Shown: piece after piece, positions 1 through 7,344 of the stretch | Position numbering within the stretch: the first letter of the stretch is position 1 | How the letters are laid out: each line of letters opens with the position of its first letter | Origin: Planctomycetia bacterium | GTDB taxonomy: Bacteria; Planctomycetota; UBA1135; UBA2386 | NCBI GenBank assembly: GCA_005776365.1 | Contig: SXPK01000083.1 | Span: 1 to 42,733, forward strand | Direction: 5' to 3' | Length of the DNA stretch: 42,733 nucleotides | Translations under genes and position numbers: made by a program | The notes under the pieces: generated by a model | The model's database searches: none | Told to the model about the DNA's origin: nothing | Seen by the model: the letters and a program-made list of their open reading frames with translations, nothing else

Positions 1-804
1 GTCGAAAACTATCCCGGCTTCCCGAAGGGCATCATGGGCCCGGAGATGATGGACCAGTTTCGCGAACAGGCGGAACGCTTTGGCACCAAGATCCACCACG
101 CGATCGGCATCGAGGTCGATCTGAAGAAGCGGCCATTCACGGTCAAGACCGACGACGACTTGGTCTTCAAGACCCAGACCCTGATCATTTCGACGGGCGC
201 GAGCGCGCTGTATCTCGGACTGCCCAACGAGAAGAAGCTGCAAGGGCGCGGCGTGTCTGCATGCGCGACCTGCGATGGCTTCTTCTTCAAGAACAAGGTC
301 GTCTACGTGGTCGGCGGCGGCGACTCGGCCTGCGAGGAGGCCAACTTCCTCACGAAGTTCGCGAGCAAGGTCTATCTCGTCGTGCGCAAGAACCAGCTCC
401 GCGCGAGCAAGATCATGCAGCAACGCGCGCTGCAGAATCCCAAGATCGAGATGCTCTGGGGTCAACACGTGACCGACGTCTTCGACGTCAGCGCGGGCAA
501 GGTCACCGGCCTCGAACTGACAGCGACGGAGACCGGCGAGAAGCGGCGCGTGCCCGCTGACGGCCTGTTTCTCGCGATCGGACACCGACCCAACACCGAA
601 CTGTTCCGCGGCGCGCTGAACATGGACGACAAGGGCTACATCCTGACGACGCCGGGCAAGGCCGCGACCAACATCGATGGCGTGTTTGCGGCAGGCGATT
701 GCCAGGACAGCTACTACCGCCAGGCGGTCACTGCCGCTGGCTCAGGTTGCATGGCCGCCATCGAGGTCGAGCGCCACCTCGAGACCTTGCACGCGGCACA
801 CTGA
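1..804 (+). CDS. trxB: Thioredoxin reductase, C-terminal part (5' end outside window)
   Basis: Cytoplasmic flavoenzyme that passes electrons from NADPH through FAD and a redox disulfide to thioredoxin. The reading frame is open from base 1, so the true start lies upstream. In the 267 visible residues I see ENYPGFP (2-8) of the FAD domain, the redox-active pair in CATC (88-91), the NADPH-binding GGGDSA (105-110) and the C-terminal FAD motif AAGD (230-233). The order FAD-CxxC-NADPH-FAD is that of the low-molecular-weight bacterial enzyme. No catalytic element in the visible part is missing. It ends 24 bp from the convergent sulfotransferase gene. Confidence 0.96.
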   Translation, partial: VENYPGFPKGIMGPEMMDQFREQAERFGTKIHHAIGIEVDLKKRPFTVKTDDDLVFKTQTLIISTGASALYLGLPNEKKLQGRGVSACATCDGFFFKNKVVYVVGGGDSACEEANFLTKFASKVYLVVRKNQLRASKIMQQRALQNPKIEMLWGQHVTDVFDVSAGKVTGLELTATETGEKRRVPADGLFLAIGHRPNTELFRGALNMDDKGYILTTPGKAATNIDGVFAAGDCQDSYYRQAVTAAGSGCMAAIEVERHLETLHAAH

Positions 805-828
805 GCCGCCGCATTTCCCGAGCGAACG

Positions 829-1782
829 TCAGTCGCGCGCTTCGGAAGAATGCCACCAGCGGCGGCAGTGCTCGACGTCGGCGGCAACGTCCGCTGACGC
901 AGGCGCGGCAGCGCGCGCATAACCAAGCGAGTCGAGCAGATCACCGGCCAGCGCCTCGAAGACCTGCAGGTCGCGCGCGCTCATTTGCGCCTGCCAGTCG
1001 CGAAGACCCTTGGTCACAGGGAGCCATGCGCTCTTGGCCGACGCGCTCGGTTCGTAGGATTCCTTGCCCTCGTGGTAACGCGCCATCTTGGAGTCATACG
1101 GGACCCCGAGGAAGTCCGTGATGCCGCGCAGGGTCACCTCGGGTTCGTCGCACAGACTCTCGTAGCGGACTTCGTGGTAGAGGTCCTTCGGTAGTTGCGC
1201 GCCGTCCTTCCGACCCGACGCGACCTGCCAACACCACCACATCGCGGTCGTTGCGACCGGGTACTTCGCAAAGAGCTCGAACTTGCTCGGGCCGATGCCC
1301 TTGCCGGCCCACTCGACCGAGGACAACGCGACGTCGCGGCCATCGCGAATGATGTGGACGAACTTCGACTGCGGATACAGCTGATGCAGCAACGGGATGC
1401 GGCGCACGAAGTCCGGGGTCTTCTCGCCGGCGATCGGCTTGCCGTGCATCTTCGCGAACTCGTCGTAGAGGCCAGTCACGAACCCGCGGTAGGTCGAAGC
1501 CTTGGCAGCACGGTCGATCTGCTCGTCCTTGAGGCCGAGCCGCTGAAAGCGCTTGTAGTTGCGCGTGAACGCCACGATCTCAGGCGTCAAAGGCACATCG
1601 CCGGTGCGACGCATGGCCTGCTTGAAGTCTGGCACGCAGCACTTCAATGGTTTGTGGATGAAGCTCGTGTCGTTCGCCACCGCCATCATCGGATGGGCGT
1701 CCAACATGCGCTGCATCAGCGTGGTTCCGGACCTCGGGCAACCGACTACGAAGAGTTGGGGATTGGGGTGCTGGCCTGACAT
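829..1782 (-). CDS. Sulfotransferase family protein
   Basis: Probably transfers sulfate from PAPS to an unknown acceptor (carbohydrate, lipid or protein tyrosine). The 317-residue protein opens with the 5'-phosphosulfate loop (GCPRSGTT, 14-21) and has the 3'-phosphate-binding segment FVHIIRDGRDVALS (141-154), with Arg146 and Ser154 in the expected places. There is no signal peptide or membrane segment, so a cytoplasmic location is likely. I chose the ATG at 1782 because it lies ten residues before the P-loop strand; an in-frame upstream extension to about 1860 is Arg-rich and looks non-coding. Neighbours give no hint of the acceptor. Confidence 0.88.
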   Translation of the reverse strand: MSGQHPNPQLFVVGCPRSGTTLMQRMLDAHPMMAVANDTSFIHKPLKCCVPDFKQAMRRTGDVPLTPEIVAFTRNYKRFQRLGLKDEQIDRAAKASTYRGFVTGLYDEFAKMHGKPIAGEKTPDFVRRIPLLHQLYPQSKFVHIIRDGRDVALSSVEWAGKGIGPSKFELFAKYPVATTAMWWCWQVASGRKDGAQLPKDLYHEVRYESLCDEPEVTLRGITDFLGVPYDSKMARYHEGKESYEPSASAKSAWLPVTKGLRDWQAQMSARDLQVFEALAGDLLDSLGYARAAAPASADVAADVEHCRRWWHSSEARD

Positions 1783-1799
1783 AACGTCGGTACATTCTC

Positions 1800-1819
1800 G
1801 CTCATTCCCAGGGATGAGC
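1800..1819. other. Short hairpin upstream of the sulfotransferase
   Basis: GCTCATTCCC and GGGATGAGC flank a single A and can pair along nine bases with one bulged T. It sits about 18 nt before the ATG at 1782, where it could be a leader hairpin or an operator. Function is unknown. Confidence 0.3.
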
Positions 1820-2045
1820 AACCTCGCGAGGGGCCGGTGGTGAAGAAGTCGCGTTGCCAAGGCGCGGACGATTTCGGATCCATTTGCGTCGTGGTCAGCG
1901 CGAGCAGCTGGCGGACCGGCCTATCGCGACCTCAACCAGCGCATGGCCCCAACGATCCTGCTCAGCCTCGTCGGTCGCGGGCACGCTCCATCCTGCGGGC
2001 TGCCGCGACAGCGTGCGAGATGGGCCGGAGGCCGGCCTAGGTCGC

Positions 2046-2079
2046 CGCAGCAGACCATGCTCCGCCACAGTCTGCTGCG
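2046..2079. other. Perfect 10-bp inverted repeat upstream of thyX
   Basis: CGCAGCAGAC (2046-2055) and GTCTGCTGCG (2070-2079) are exact reverse complements around a 14-nt loop. The second arm ends 38 nt before the proposed -10 box and 52 nt before the ThyX start. No T-tract follows, so it is not a classical intrinsic terminator; an operator is possible. Confidence 0.4.
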
Positions 2080-2117
2080 CCATCGTCGCACCAGGAGCAT
2101 TGCCGCCAGACGCTGGC

Positions 2118-2123
2118 TAGTCT
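2118..2123 (+). promoter_or_regulatory. Proposed -10 box for leaderless thyX
   Basis: TAGTCT is followed by 8 nt and then the ATG at 2132, with no purine-rich ribosome site between. The same spacing recurs ahead of 3811 and, with TAGTCC, ahead of 42549. Confidence 0.45.
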
Positions 2124-2131
2124 GTTCCCCC

Positions 2132-3757
2132 ATGCCCTACACCGCAGCGCAGCGAGCCCTGCTCCAACGGCACTTCTCCGTGGTCGACGGCGCCGAGCAC
2201 GCGGACATCTACCTCGTCCGCAACGTGCCTCAGGAAGTGGCCGCCACCCTGAACGGCGTCTACTCGCGCAGCAGCAAGTCGATGCGGGACCAGTTCCTGG
2301 AACGGCTCGAGCAAGGCCTCGCGGCGACGGGTCGCAGTCTCGATGGGTATATCGAGAAGGCTGCGGGCGGCGACACGTTGACGGAACTCATGGCCGACAA
2401 GGCCGGGCAGTTCTTGAAGACCTACGCGATCGACCACGGGCACAACTCGCTGCGCGAAGGCTCGATCGTCCATCTCGCGATCGAACGCGTCTCGCAGCTC
2501 GTAACCCGGTTCATCCAACGTGAGCGACGCTGCACCTTCGAGGAGTCGTCGACGCGCTACATCTCCTTCTCGGCAGAGACGCACTGGCGCGACCCAGAAG
2601 TCGTCGCGGGTGGCGGCGATCCGCTCGCGGCCTATGACGCGATTCTCGCCGAGACGTTCGCGCTCTACCGCGAACTCAACGACTCGCTGCTCGTCTACCT
2701 GCAGCAGATCCGACCACGACAGAAAGACGAGAAGGAGGCTCCGTGGTTGCGCACGCTGAAGGCGGAGGCCTTTGACGCATCGCGCTACCTGCTGACCCCG
2801 GCGATCTACACCAAGTGGGGCATGGTCGCAGACGCACGCACATTGAGCGATGTCATCACCGAACTGATGAGCCATCCGCTCCCCGAGTTCCGAACCGTCG
2901 GCCAACGCATCCGCGAAGAAGCCGAGAAGGCGCTGCCGACCCTGCTGGCGCACGCCCGCGAGAGTCAGTTCTTGCAGCACCAACACGTGACGCTGCGTCG
3001 CCTCGCCGACGATTTGCGCCTGCGCCCGGCTCCTGCGGCGTTGACGCGCGCCAACGAAGGGCATGTCACTTTGCTGCGGCACGATCAGGACCTGGATGTG
3101 CGCTTGCTTGCGTCAATGCTGTTCGAGCACGCGACGACGCCGTTCTCGGCGATCTGCGACCGTGTGCGCGCACTGACGACGCCACAGCGCGAAAAGCTGC
3201 TCGACGAGGTCATGGCCGCGCGCGGCAAGCACGACGCGTGGCCCGCCGGCCTCGAAGGCGGCGATCCCTTCGAGTTCGAGGTTCTGCTCGACTTCGGCGC
3301 CTACCGCGACATCGCAAGACACCGGAAAGGCTTCCAACAGCAGCAATCGCTGACGGTCGAACACGGCTTCGCGGTGCCGCCACTCGTCGACGCCGCGGGC
3401 CAGGGCGCGCGCTACAGGGAAGTCCTCGAACGCGCTGCGACCCTGCAGCAGAAAGTCGCAGCGAACTTTCCCCAAGCCGCCGCCTACGTGACTCCGTTCG
3501 CTTTCTTGCAGCGAGTGCGCATCGTGTTCGAGCCGCGTCAGCTCGACTACTTCGTCGAACTTCGCAGCGGGCCAGAGGGGCACTTCTCGTATCGGAAGGT
3601 CGCGATCGACATGTTCACGCACATGCAGCAGGCCACGCCGCTGTTTGCGCGCTACGTCCGCGCGAAGCTCGGTGACGCATTCTTGGGCCGCATGCAAAAC
3701 GAGCAGACCGCCGACGAGCGCCGCGAAAAGCGGATGCAGGCAGCGGGCGACGCCTGA
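2132..3757 (+). CDS. thyX: Tandem-domain FAD-dependent thymidylate synthase (ThyX-like)
   Basis: ThyX makes dTMP from dUMP using FAD, NADPH and methylenetetrahydrofolate. This 541-residue protein is about twice the usual length and carries two ThyX-like halves. The first has the GHNSLREG helix region followed by R-E-R-x7-S (130-140) running into STRY (140-143), the phosphate-binding part of the signature. The second has an exact ThyX motif, RHR-x7-S (396-406), after DFGAYRDI. So the first half lacks the motif histidine and the second half lacks the S-x-R-Y tail. The ATG at 2132 is chosen because it follows a -10-like box and removes an Arg-rich, non-conserved extension. Long ThyX homologues exist in other bacteria; whether both halves are catalytic is unknown. 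Confidence 0.85.
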   Translation: MPYTAAQRALLQRHFSVVDGAEHADIYLVRNVPQEVAATLNGVYSRSSKSMRDQFLERLEQGLAATGRSLDGYIEKAAGGDTLTELMADKAGQFLKTYAIDHGHNSLREGSIVHLAIERVSQLVTRFIQRERRCTFEESSTRYISFSAETHWRDPEVVAGGGDPLAAYDAILAETFALYRELNDSLLVYLQQIRPRQKDEKEAPWLRTLKAEAFDASRYLLTPAIYTKWGMVADARTLSDVITELMSHPLPEFRTVGQRIREEAEKALPTLLAHARESQFLQHQHVTLRRLADDLRLRPAPAALTRANEGHVTLLRHDQDLDVRLLASMLFEHATTPFSAICDRVRALTTPQREKLLDEVMAARGKHDAWPAGLEGGDPFEFEVLLDFGAYRDIARHRKGFQQQQSLTVEHGFAVPPLVDAAGQGARYREVLERAATLQQKVAANFPQAAAYVTPFAFLQRVRIVFEPRQLDYFVELRSGPEGHFSYRKVAIDMFTHMQQATPLFARYVRAKLGDAFLGRMQNEQTADERREKRMQAAGDA

Positions 3758-3796
3758 GTCGGACGCGGTGCGCTGTTGCCGCAGCGGCGCACACGC

Positions 3797-3802
3797 TACC
3801 TT
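3797..3802 (+). promoter_or_regulatory. Proposed -10 box for the gene at 3811
   Basis: TACCTT lies exactly 8 nt before the ATG at 3811, the same spacing as at thyX. It suggests the membrane protein has its own leaderless transcript although thyX ends only 53 nt upstream. Confidence 0.4.
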
Positions 3803-3810
3803 GCTCCGCC

Positions 3811-5466
3811 ATGCACGGCGGGGCCAAGACGAATCCGATCCGCGCCCTCGTTGGCGCGTGGCTCGTGCTCGACTTCTTCGGCGATGCACGGAAAACCGGC
3901 GGCAACTCGAGCACGTTGACGACGACGGTCTTCTCTCAATCGTTCTTGTCGCTCGGCGTCGCGGCGCTGCTGTATCCCGAAATCCCGCCGGTGCCGTTCA
4001 CGGCGGCAACGCTGAGCGTCGTGACGCTGCTGGTCGCGACCGGTTGCTTCGACACCGAACAACCCGCCAACCGCCGCGCCGCCGACCGCGTGCTGCAGGC
4101 GACCTCGCCTCTCGGAAGACTGCCATTCGCGCTCGCGCGCACGATGCATGCGGCATTCTCGCTGCTGCTCGTCACGGTCGGCATGGCGCTGTCGCCTGCG
4201 ATCCTGCTTGCATGCCATGAAGGCGATCCTTGGAAGGTCCCCGCCTACATCGCGCTGGCATGCGCCTGCACCGCGCTCGCCGCCTCATCGTTGTCCGTCG
4301 TGCTGCGCATCGCGCGCAGGATCATGGGGACGCATGGAGCAGCGCTGGTAGCGGGCACCGGCAAAGCCGCCGTGCTCGCATTTGGCGTCGCACTATTTGC
4401 GCTGTCGCTGTCGGCGCTGTCGAAGGACGCCTCCGCGCTGCCGATGGGACGGATCGGCGCGGAAATGCTGCCGCCCTATCATGCGGCCAAGATCCTTCAC
4501 GACCCGGTCGGCGAGTCGTGGCGCGCCATGCCCTGGTTATGCGTCGGCGCGTTGTTGCTCTTGTTGTCAGTGCTCGTGTCCGAGCCCGAGAACGATCGAT
4601 CGCGCCGAGTTCCGCCGCGCGGCGCAATGGCGCGACTCGACCGCCGCCTCGCAGGCGCGCCCGAGGATGCGGCGATCACGGCCTTCTGCGCGACGATGCT
4701 CTGGCGCAGTCCCAGTGTCCGTGCGCGCGTGCTGCCGCTGCTCGGCGTGCCCGCGGCGATCGCGTTTCTCGCGTTGCGCAGCGGCGACGCGCAGAGCGCC
4801 AGCCTCTTCATTGCGATGGCCCTGCAGTTCCCTGCGATCTACATGCCCTTCGTCATCGCCATGGCGCGGCAGTCCGACGTGCCGGATGGGCGCTGGATCT
4901 TCGACTCGGCGCCTCGCATCAGCCTGTTGCGAACGCAGCGCGCCGCCGCCATTGCGCTCATCACACGCGTTCTGCTGCCAGTCCATGCGGTCTTGTTCGC
5001 GCTCCTGCTCGCAACGACGGACCGGCCCATGTGGATCGCGTTGCTCTGCTGCTACTCATTCTGCGTCGGCGGCGCAGTGACACGACTGATGACGCGCGAA
5101 CTCGACGACGTGCCGTTCTCGCGCGACGATCCGCAGACTGCCCTCGATCTCGGCAATCTGACCGTCTGGGCCCTCGCGCTCGCCGGGGCTGCCGCGCTGG
5201 TCGCTTCGGCAGAACTGCCGCTGCTCGCGACCGCCACCGTCGCCGCCGTGGCCGCCATCGTCTATGCGTTGCGCCCCTCACGTGACGCGGTCCTGGCACG
5301 GTCCGCACAAGAGCCCAGGCCGGCCGCCATGCCCAACCTTCGACCCGCAGCACCGCAAGCGATGGCAATCGCGCAGAGCCTCCGCCGCGAATTGGCTGCT
5401 CTCGCTGCGCTCTATCTCGTGCTCTGTGTCCTGCCGTTGTTGATCGGTCTGTTCCTAGGAACCTGA
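3811..5466 (+). CDS. Unrecognised polytopic membrane protein
   Basis: I do not recognise a family. The 551-residue product is very hydrophobic, with about twelve or more likely membrane segments spread along its length. They are interrupted by two polar stretches: an Arg/Asp-rich loop around residues 255-285 and another around 490-525 before the last segment. The arrangement of paired blocks of helices is reminiscent of ABC-2-type permeases, but no ATPase gene is adjacent and no signature motif is visible, so this is only a suggestion. Codon usage and GC content match the neighbours. The ATG is supported by the upstream -10-like hexamer. Confidence 0.8.
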   Translation: MHGGAKTNPIRALVGAWLVLDFFGDARKTGGNSSTLTTTVFSQSFLSLGVAALLYPEIPPVPFTAATLSVVTLLVATGCFDTEQPANRRAADRVLQATSPLGRLPFALARTMHAAFSLLLVTVGMALSPAILLACHEGDPWKVPAYIALACACTALAASSLSVVLRIARRIMGTHGAALVAGTGKAAVLAFGVALFALSLSALSKDASALPMGRIGAEMLPPYHAAKILHDPVGESWRAMPWLCVGALLLLLSVLVSEPENDRSRRVPPRGAMARLDRRLAGAPEDAAITAFCATMLWRSPSVRARVLPLLGVPAAIAFLALRSGDAQSASLFIAMALQFPAIYMPFVIAMARQSDVPDGRWIFDSAPRISLLRTQRAAAIALITRVLLPVHAVLFALLLATTDRPMWIALLCCYSFCVGGAVTRLMTRELDDVPFSRDDPQTALDLGNLTVWALALAGAAALVASAELPLLATATVAAVAAIVYALRPSRDAVLARSAQEPRPAAMPNLRPAAPQAMAIAQSLRRELAALAALYLVLCVLPLLIGLFLGT

Positions 5467-5489
5467 CCATGCTGCCGACGCGCCGGGGA

Positions 5490-5518
5490 TTGTCGGCTGT
5501 GCCAAAGCCGAATAGCCT
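5490..5518 (+). promoter_or_regulatory. Promoter-like -35/-10 pair for the small ORF at 5546
   Basis: TTGTCG (5490-5495) and TAGCCT (5513-5518) are separated by 17 nt. Initiation a few bases after the -10 box would give a leader of about 20 nt containing the GGAGG at 5536-5540. Confidence 0.4.
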
Positions 5519-5545
5519 CTGCGCCTTCGCCCGATGGAGGTTCCC

Positions 5546-5743
5546 ATGACCGTCCGAACCGAGGCAGACCAAGGCACGATGTTGCTCGACAAAGCGATTG
5601 GCGCCGATGCCAAGCCAGCGGAAATCGCGCGCGCGGCGGCGCAAACCGCCCCAAAGATCGCGTCCAGCAAGCGCGCGAGCCCCGACCCGACCGCCGATAC
5701 CGATCGCTACCGGCTCGCGACTCCCTACTTGTTCAAGCTCTGA
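5546..5743 (+). CDS. Small hypothetical protein (65 aa)
   Basis: A short frame with unusually good initiation signals for this region: GGAGG at 5536-5540 lies 5 nt before the ATG, and a 17-nt-spaced promoter-like pair lies upstream. The peptide is hydrophilic and Ala/Lys-rich, has no signal peptide or membrane segment, and ends in an aromatic/basic tail (YLFKL). I recognise no family. Its 3' end meets the convergent pseudouridine synthase across a small hairpin. It could be spurious, but the ribosome site argues against that. Confidence 0.5.
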   Translation: MTVRTEADQGTMLLDKAIGADAKPAEIARAAAQTAPKIASSKRASPDPTADTDRYRLATPYLFKL

Positions 5744-5759
5744 CTCGGACCGTCGAGTC
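5742..5759. terminator. Hairpin in a convergent 3' region
   Basis: GACTCG (5742-5747) and CGAGTC (5754-5759) form a 6-bp stem around six bases, overlapping the stop codon of the small ORF and just beyond the stop of the convergent gene. No T-tract follows on either strand, so termination activity is uncertain. Confidence 0.25.
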
Positions 5760-5764
5760 GAGCG

Positions 5765-6775
5765 TCAGTCGCCGATGAGCGCCCGCATGTCGTCTGGCAG
5801 CGGCGCTTCGATCTCCATCGTCTCGTTGCGCATCGGATGGAAGAAGCGCAGATGGCGGGCATGCAGCGCGTGGCGATCCAGCACGAGCTTCGCCAGACTC
5901 GCCTCGCTCAGGTTGCCGGCGAGTTGTTCCAAGAAGATCGACGCGTCGCCGCCATAGATCTTGTCGCCGACCAAGGGGCATCCGATCGCAGCCATGTGCA
6001 CGCGCAGTTGGTGGGTGCGACCCGTCTGCGGACGCAGCTCAATGAGCGAGTAGCGCGCGTTGCTGCGCAGAGTCTTGTAGTGCGTCAGTGCCGATAGGCC
6101 GGTGCCGTCCGTGCGCGCCTCCAGCTTCAGACGCACTTCGGAACGACGATCCGGGCCAATCGAGAACTCGATCGTGCCTTCTTGCTCCTTGGGGATTCCG
6201 TGCACGACCGCGAGATAGACCTTCTGCACATCACGATCCTCGAACTGTCGCGCAACGAGGTGATGGAACTGCTCGTCCAGACTGACGGCGACGACGCCCG
6301 AGGTCTCGACGTCGATGCGATGCAAGAGCCGCGGCACCACGTCGCGCTCCGGCTCATCGGGGCGCCGGTAGCGGCGGTGCAACTCGGTGATCAGGGTTCC
6401 ATCGAGGCGGCGCCCCGAGGGGTGCACTGCAAGTCCGGGCGGCTTGTCGACCGCCACCATCCACTGGTCCTCGTAGAGGATCGGGAAGTGCAGCGTCACC
6501 TCGAGATTGGGAGTCGCCTGCTTCTGCGGCGGGATGTCGATCAAGACGGTTTCGCCAGTCTTGAGTCGTCGAGAGGCCACGGCCTTGCGGCCAGCCAGCT
6601 TGATGAACCCACCGTCGATCAAGCGGTGGACGCTCTCGCGTGAGCGCCAGGTGAGCACCGCTGCGAGCGCGACGTCGAGTCGCGCTCCGTCATAGCGGGC
6701 ATCGACCAAGAACCGGATCTGCTCCAGCGGTCGACTGAGGTCGCGCGGCGGTTCGCCGGGAAACTTGGGCAGCAC
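5765..6775 (-). CDS. RluA-family pseudouridine synthase
   Basis: Isomerises specific uridines to pseudouridine in rRNA or tRNA. The 336-residue protein has an N-terminal S4-like RNA-binding domain (about 22-75) and a RluA-type catalytic domain (about 95-310). The catalytic aspartate is D155 in HRIDVETSG, the family motif HRLDxxTSG with Leu changed to Ile. Downstream, RPQTGRTHQLRVHM is the conserved substrate-channel block. An S4 domain with this architecture resembles RluC/RluD, but the exact target cannot be read from sequence. The start used is a GTG at 6775; the first 15 residues are poorly constrained. Confidence 0.93.
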   Translation of the reverse strand: MLPKFPGEPPRDLSRPLEQIRFLVDARYDGARLDVALAAVLTWRSRESVHRLIDGGFIKLAGRKAVASRRLKTGETVLIDIPPQKQATPNLEVTLHFPILYEDQWMVAVDKPPGLAVHPSGRRLDGTLITELHRRYRRPDEPERDVVPRLLHRIDVETSGVVAVSLDEQFHHLVARQFEDRDVQKVYLAVVHGIPKEQEGTIEFSIGPDRRSEVRLKLEARTDGTGLSALTHYKTLRSNARYSLIELRPQTGRTHQLRVHMAAIGCPLVGDKIYGGDASIFLEQLAGNLSEASLAKLVLDRHALHARHLRFFHPMRNETMEIEAPLPDDMRALIGD

Positions 6776-6806
6776 GACTCTGCCTGCGCGACCGAACAGC
6801 CGCCGG

Positions 6807-7163
6807 TTACTCGACCGACGCGCCTGCGCCGACCGGCTTCTGCATGGTCGTGTCCGCAGTCAACGGGTCGAAATCCTGCTCACCCGGACGTTGGCCACGA
6901 GCGCCGCGGCCCGTCGCGTTCTTGCCCTTGCGCTTCTTGTTGCCGACGCGCGGGTTCTTCGGGCCGCCGTTGCCACGGCGACGCTCCGCCATCTGGATGT
7001 TGCGGATGCGCTCACGCTCTTCGCGCCGACGCCGGTCGCTGCGCTTCTCGTGATGCGCATACTTCTTGGCGAGACGGAAGATGCCGGAGTAGTTGCACTG
7101 GCGCTTGAAGCGACGCAGAGCAGCTTCGAGGGGCTCGTTCGGGCGGACCTGGACGCGGATCAT
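6807..7163 (-). CDS. rpsU: 30S ribosomal protein S21 with long basic C-terminal extension
   Basis: Small-subunit protein that sits near the 3' end of 16S rRNA and the mRNA exit. The N-terminal region (MIRVQVRPNEPLEAALRRFK, with Cys23 and a later Arg-rich RRREERERIRN helix) is typical S21. The family is usually about 60-75 residues, while this one is 118: residues about 65-95 are Gly/Lys/Arg-rich and the last 25 acidic to neutral. The ATG at 7163 is fixed by the conserved N-terminus. A -10-like box lies at 7193-7198. It is divergent from recD2. Confidence 0.95.
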   Translation of the reverse strand: MIRVQVRPNEPLEAALRRFKRQCNYSGIFRLAKKYAHHEKRSDRRRREERERIRNIQMAERRRGNGGPKNPRVGNKKRKGKNATGRGARGQRPGEQDFDPLTADTTMQKPVGAGASVE

Positions 7164-7192
7164 GTGGCTGGGAAATCGAGCGGGCTTACTGG

Positions 7193-7198
7193 AAACTA
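7193..7198 (-). promoter_or_regulatory. Possible -10 box for rpsU
   Basis: On the minus strand TAGTTT lies 29 nt before the S21 ATG, which would give a short leader. No matching -35 hexamer was obvious. Confidence 0.3.
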
Positions 7199-7344
7199 GG
7201 CGGGACCGGCGGCGCCGAGCGCCGACGGACGAATCCAACCGGTGCACCCGCAGGCAAGAGGGCGCGAAACCATAGCGAGCGCCAGCCAGAGAGCAACGCC
7301 GGAAACCTGCACCCTGAGAGTCCGCCCCAACTTCGCCCACCACG

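Larger units (their letters stand above)
1783..2131. other. Intergenic region between sulfotransferase and thyX
   Basis: These 349 bases separate two divergent genes and show no convincing coding frame. They hold a small hairpin near the sulfotransferase start (1800-1819), a perfect 10-bp inverted repeat (2046-2055 with 2070-2079) and the proposed thyX -10 box (2118-2123). No tRNA or other RNA gene was recognised. Confidence 0.6.
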
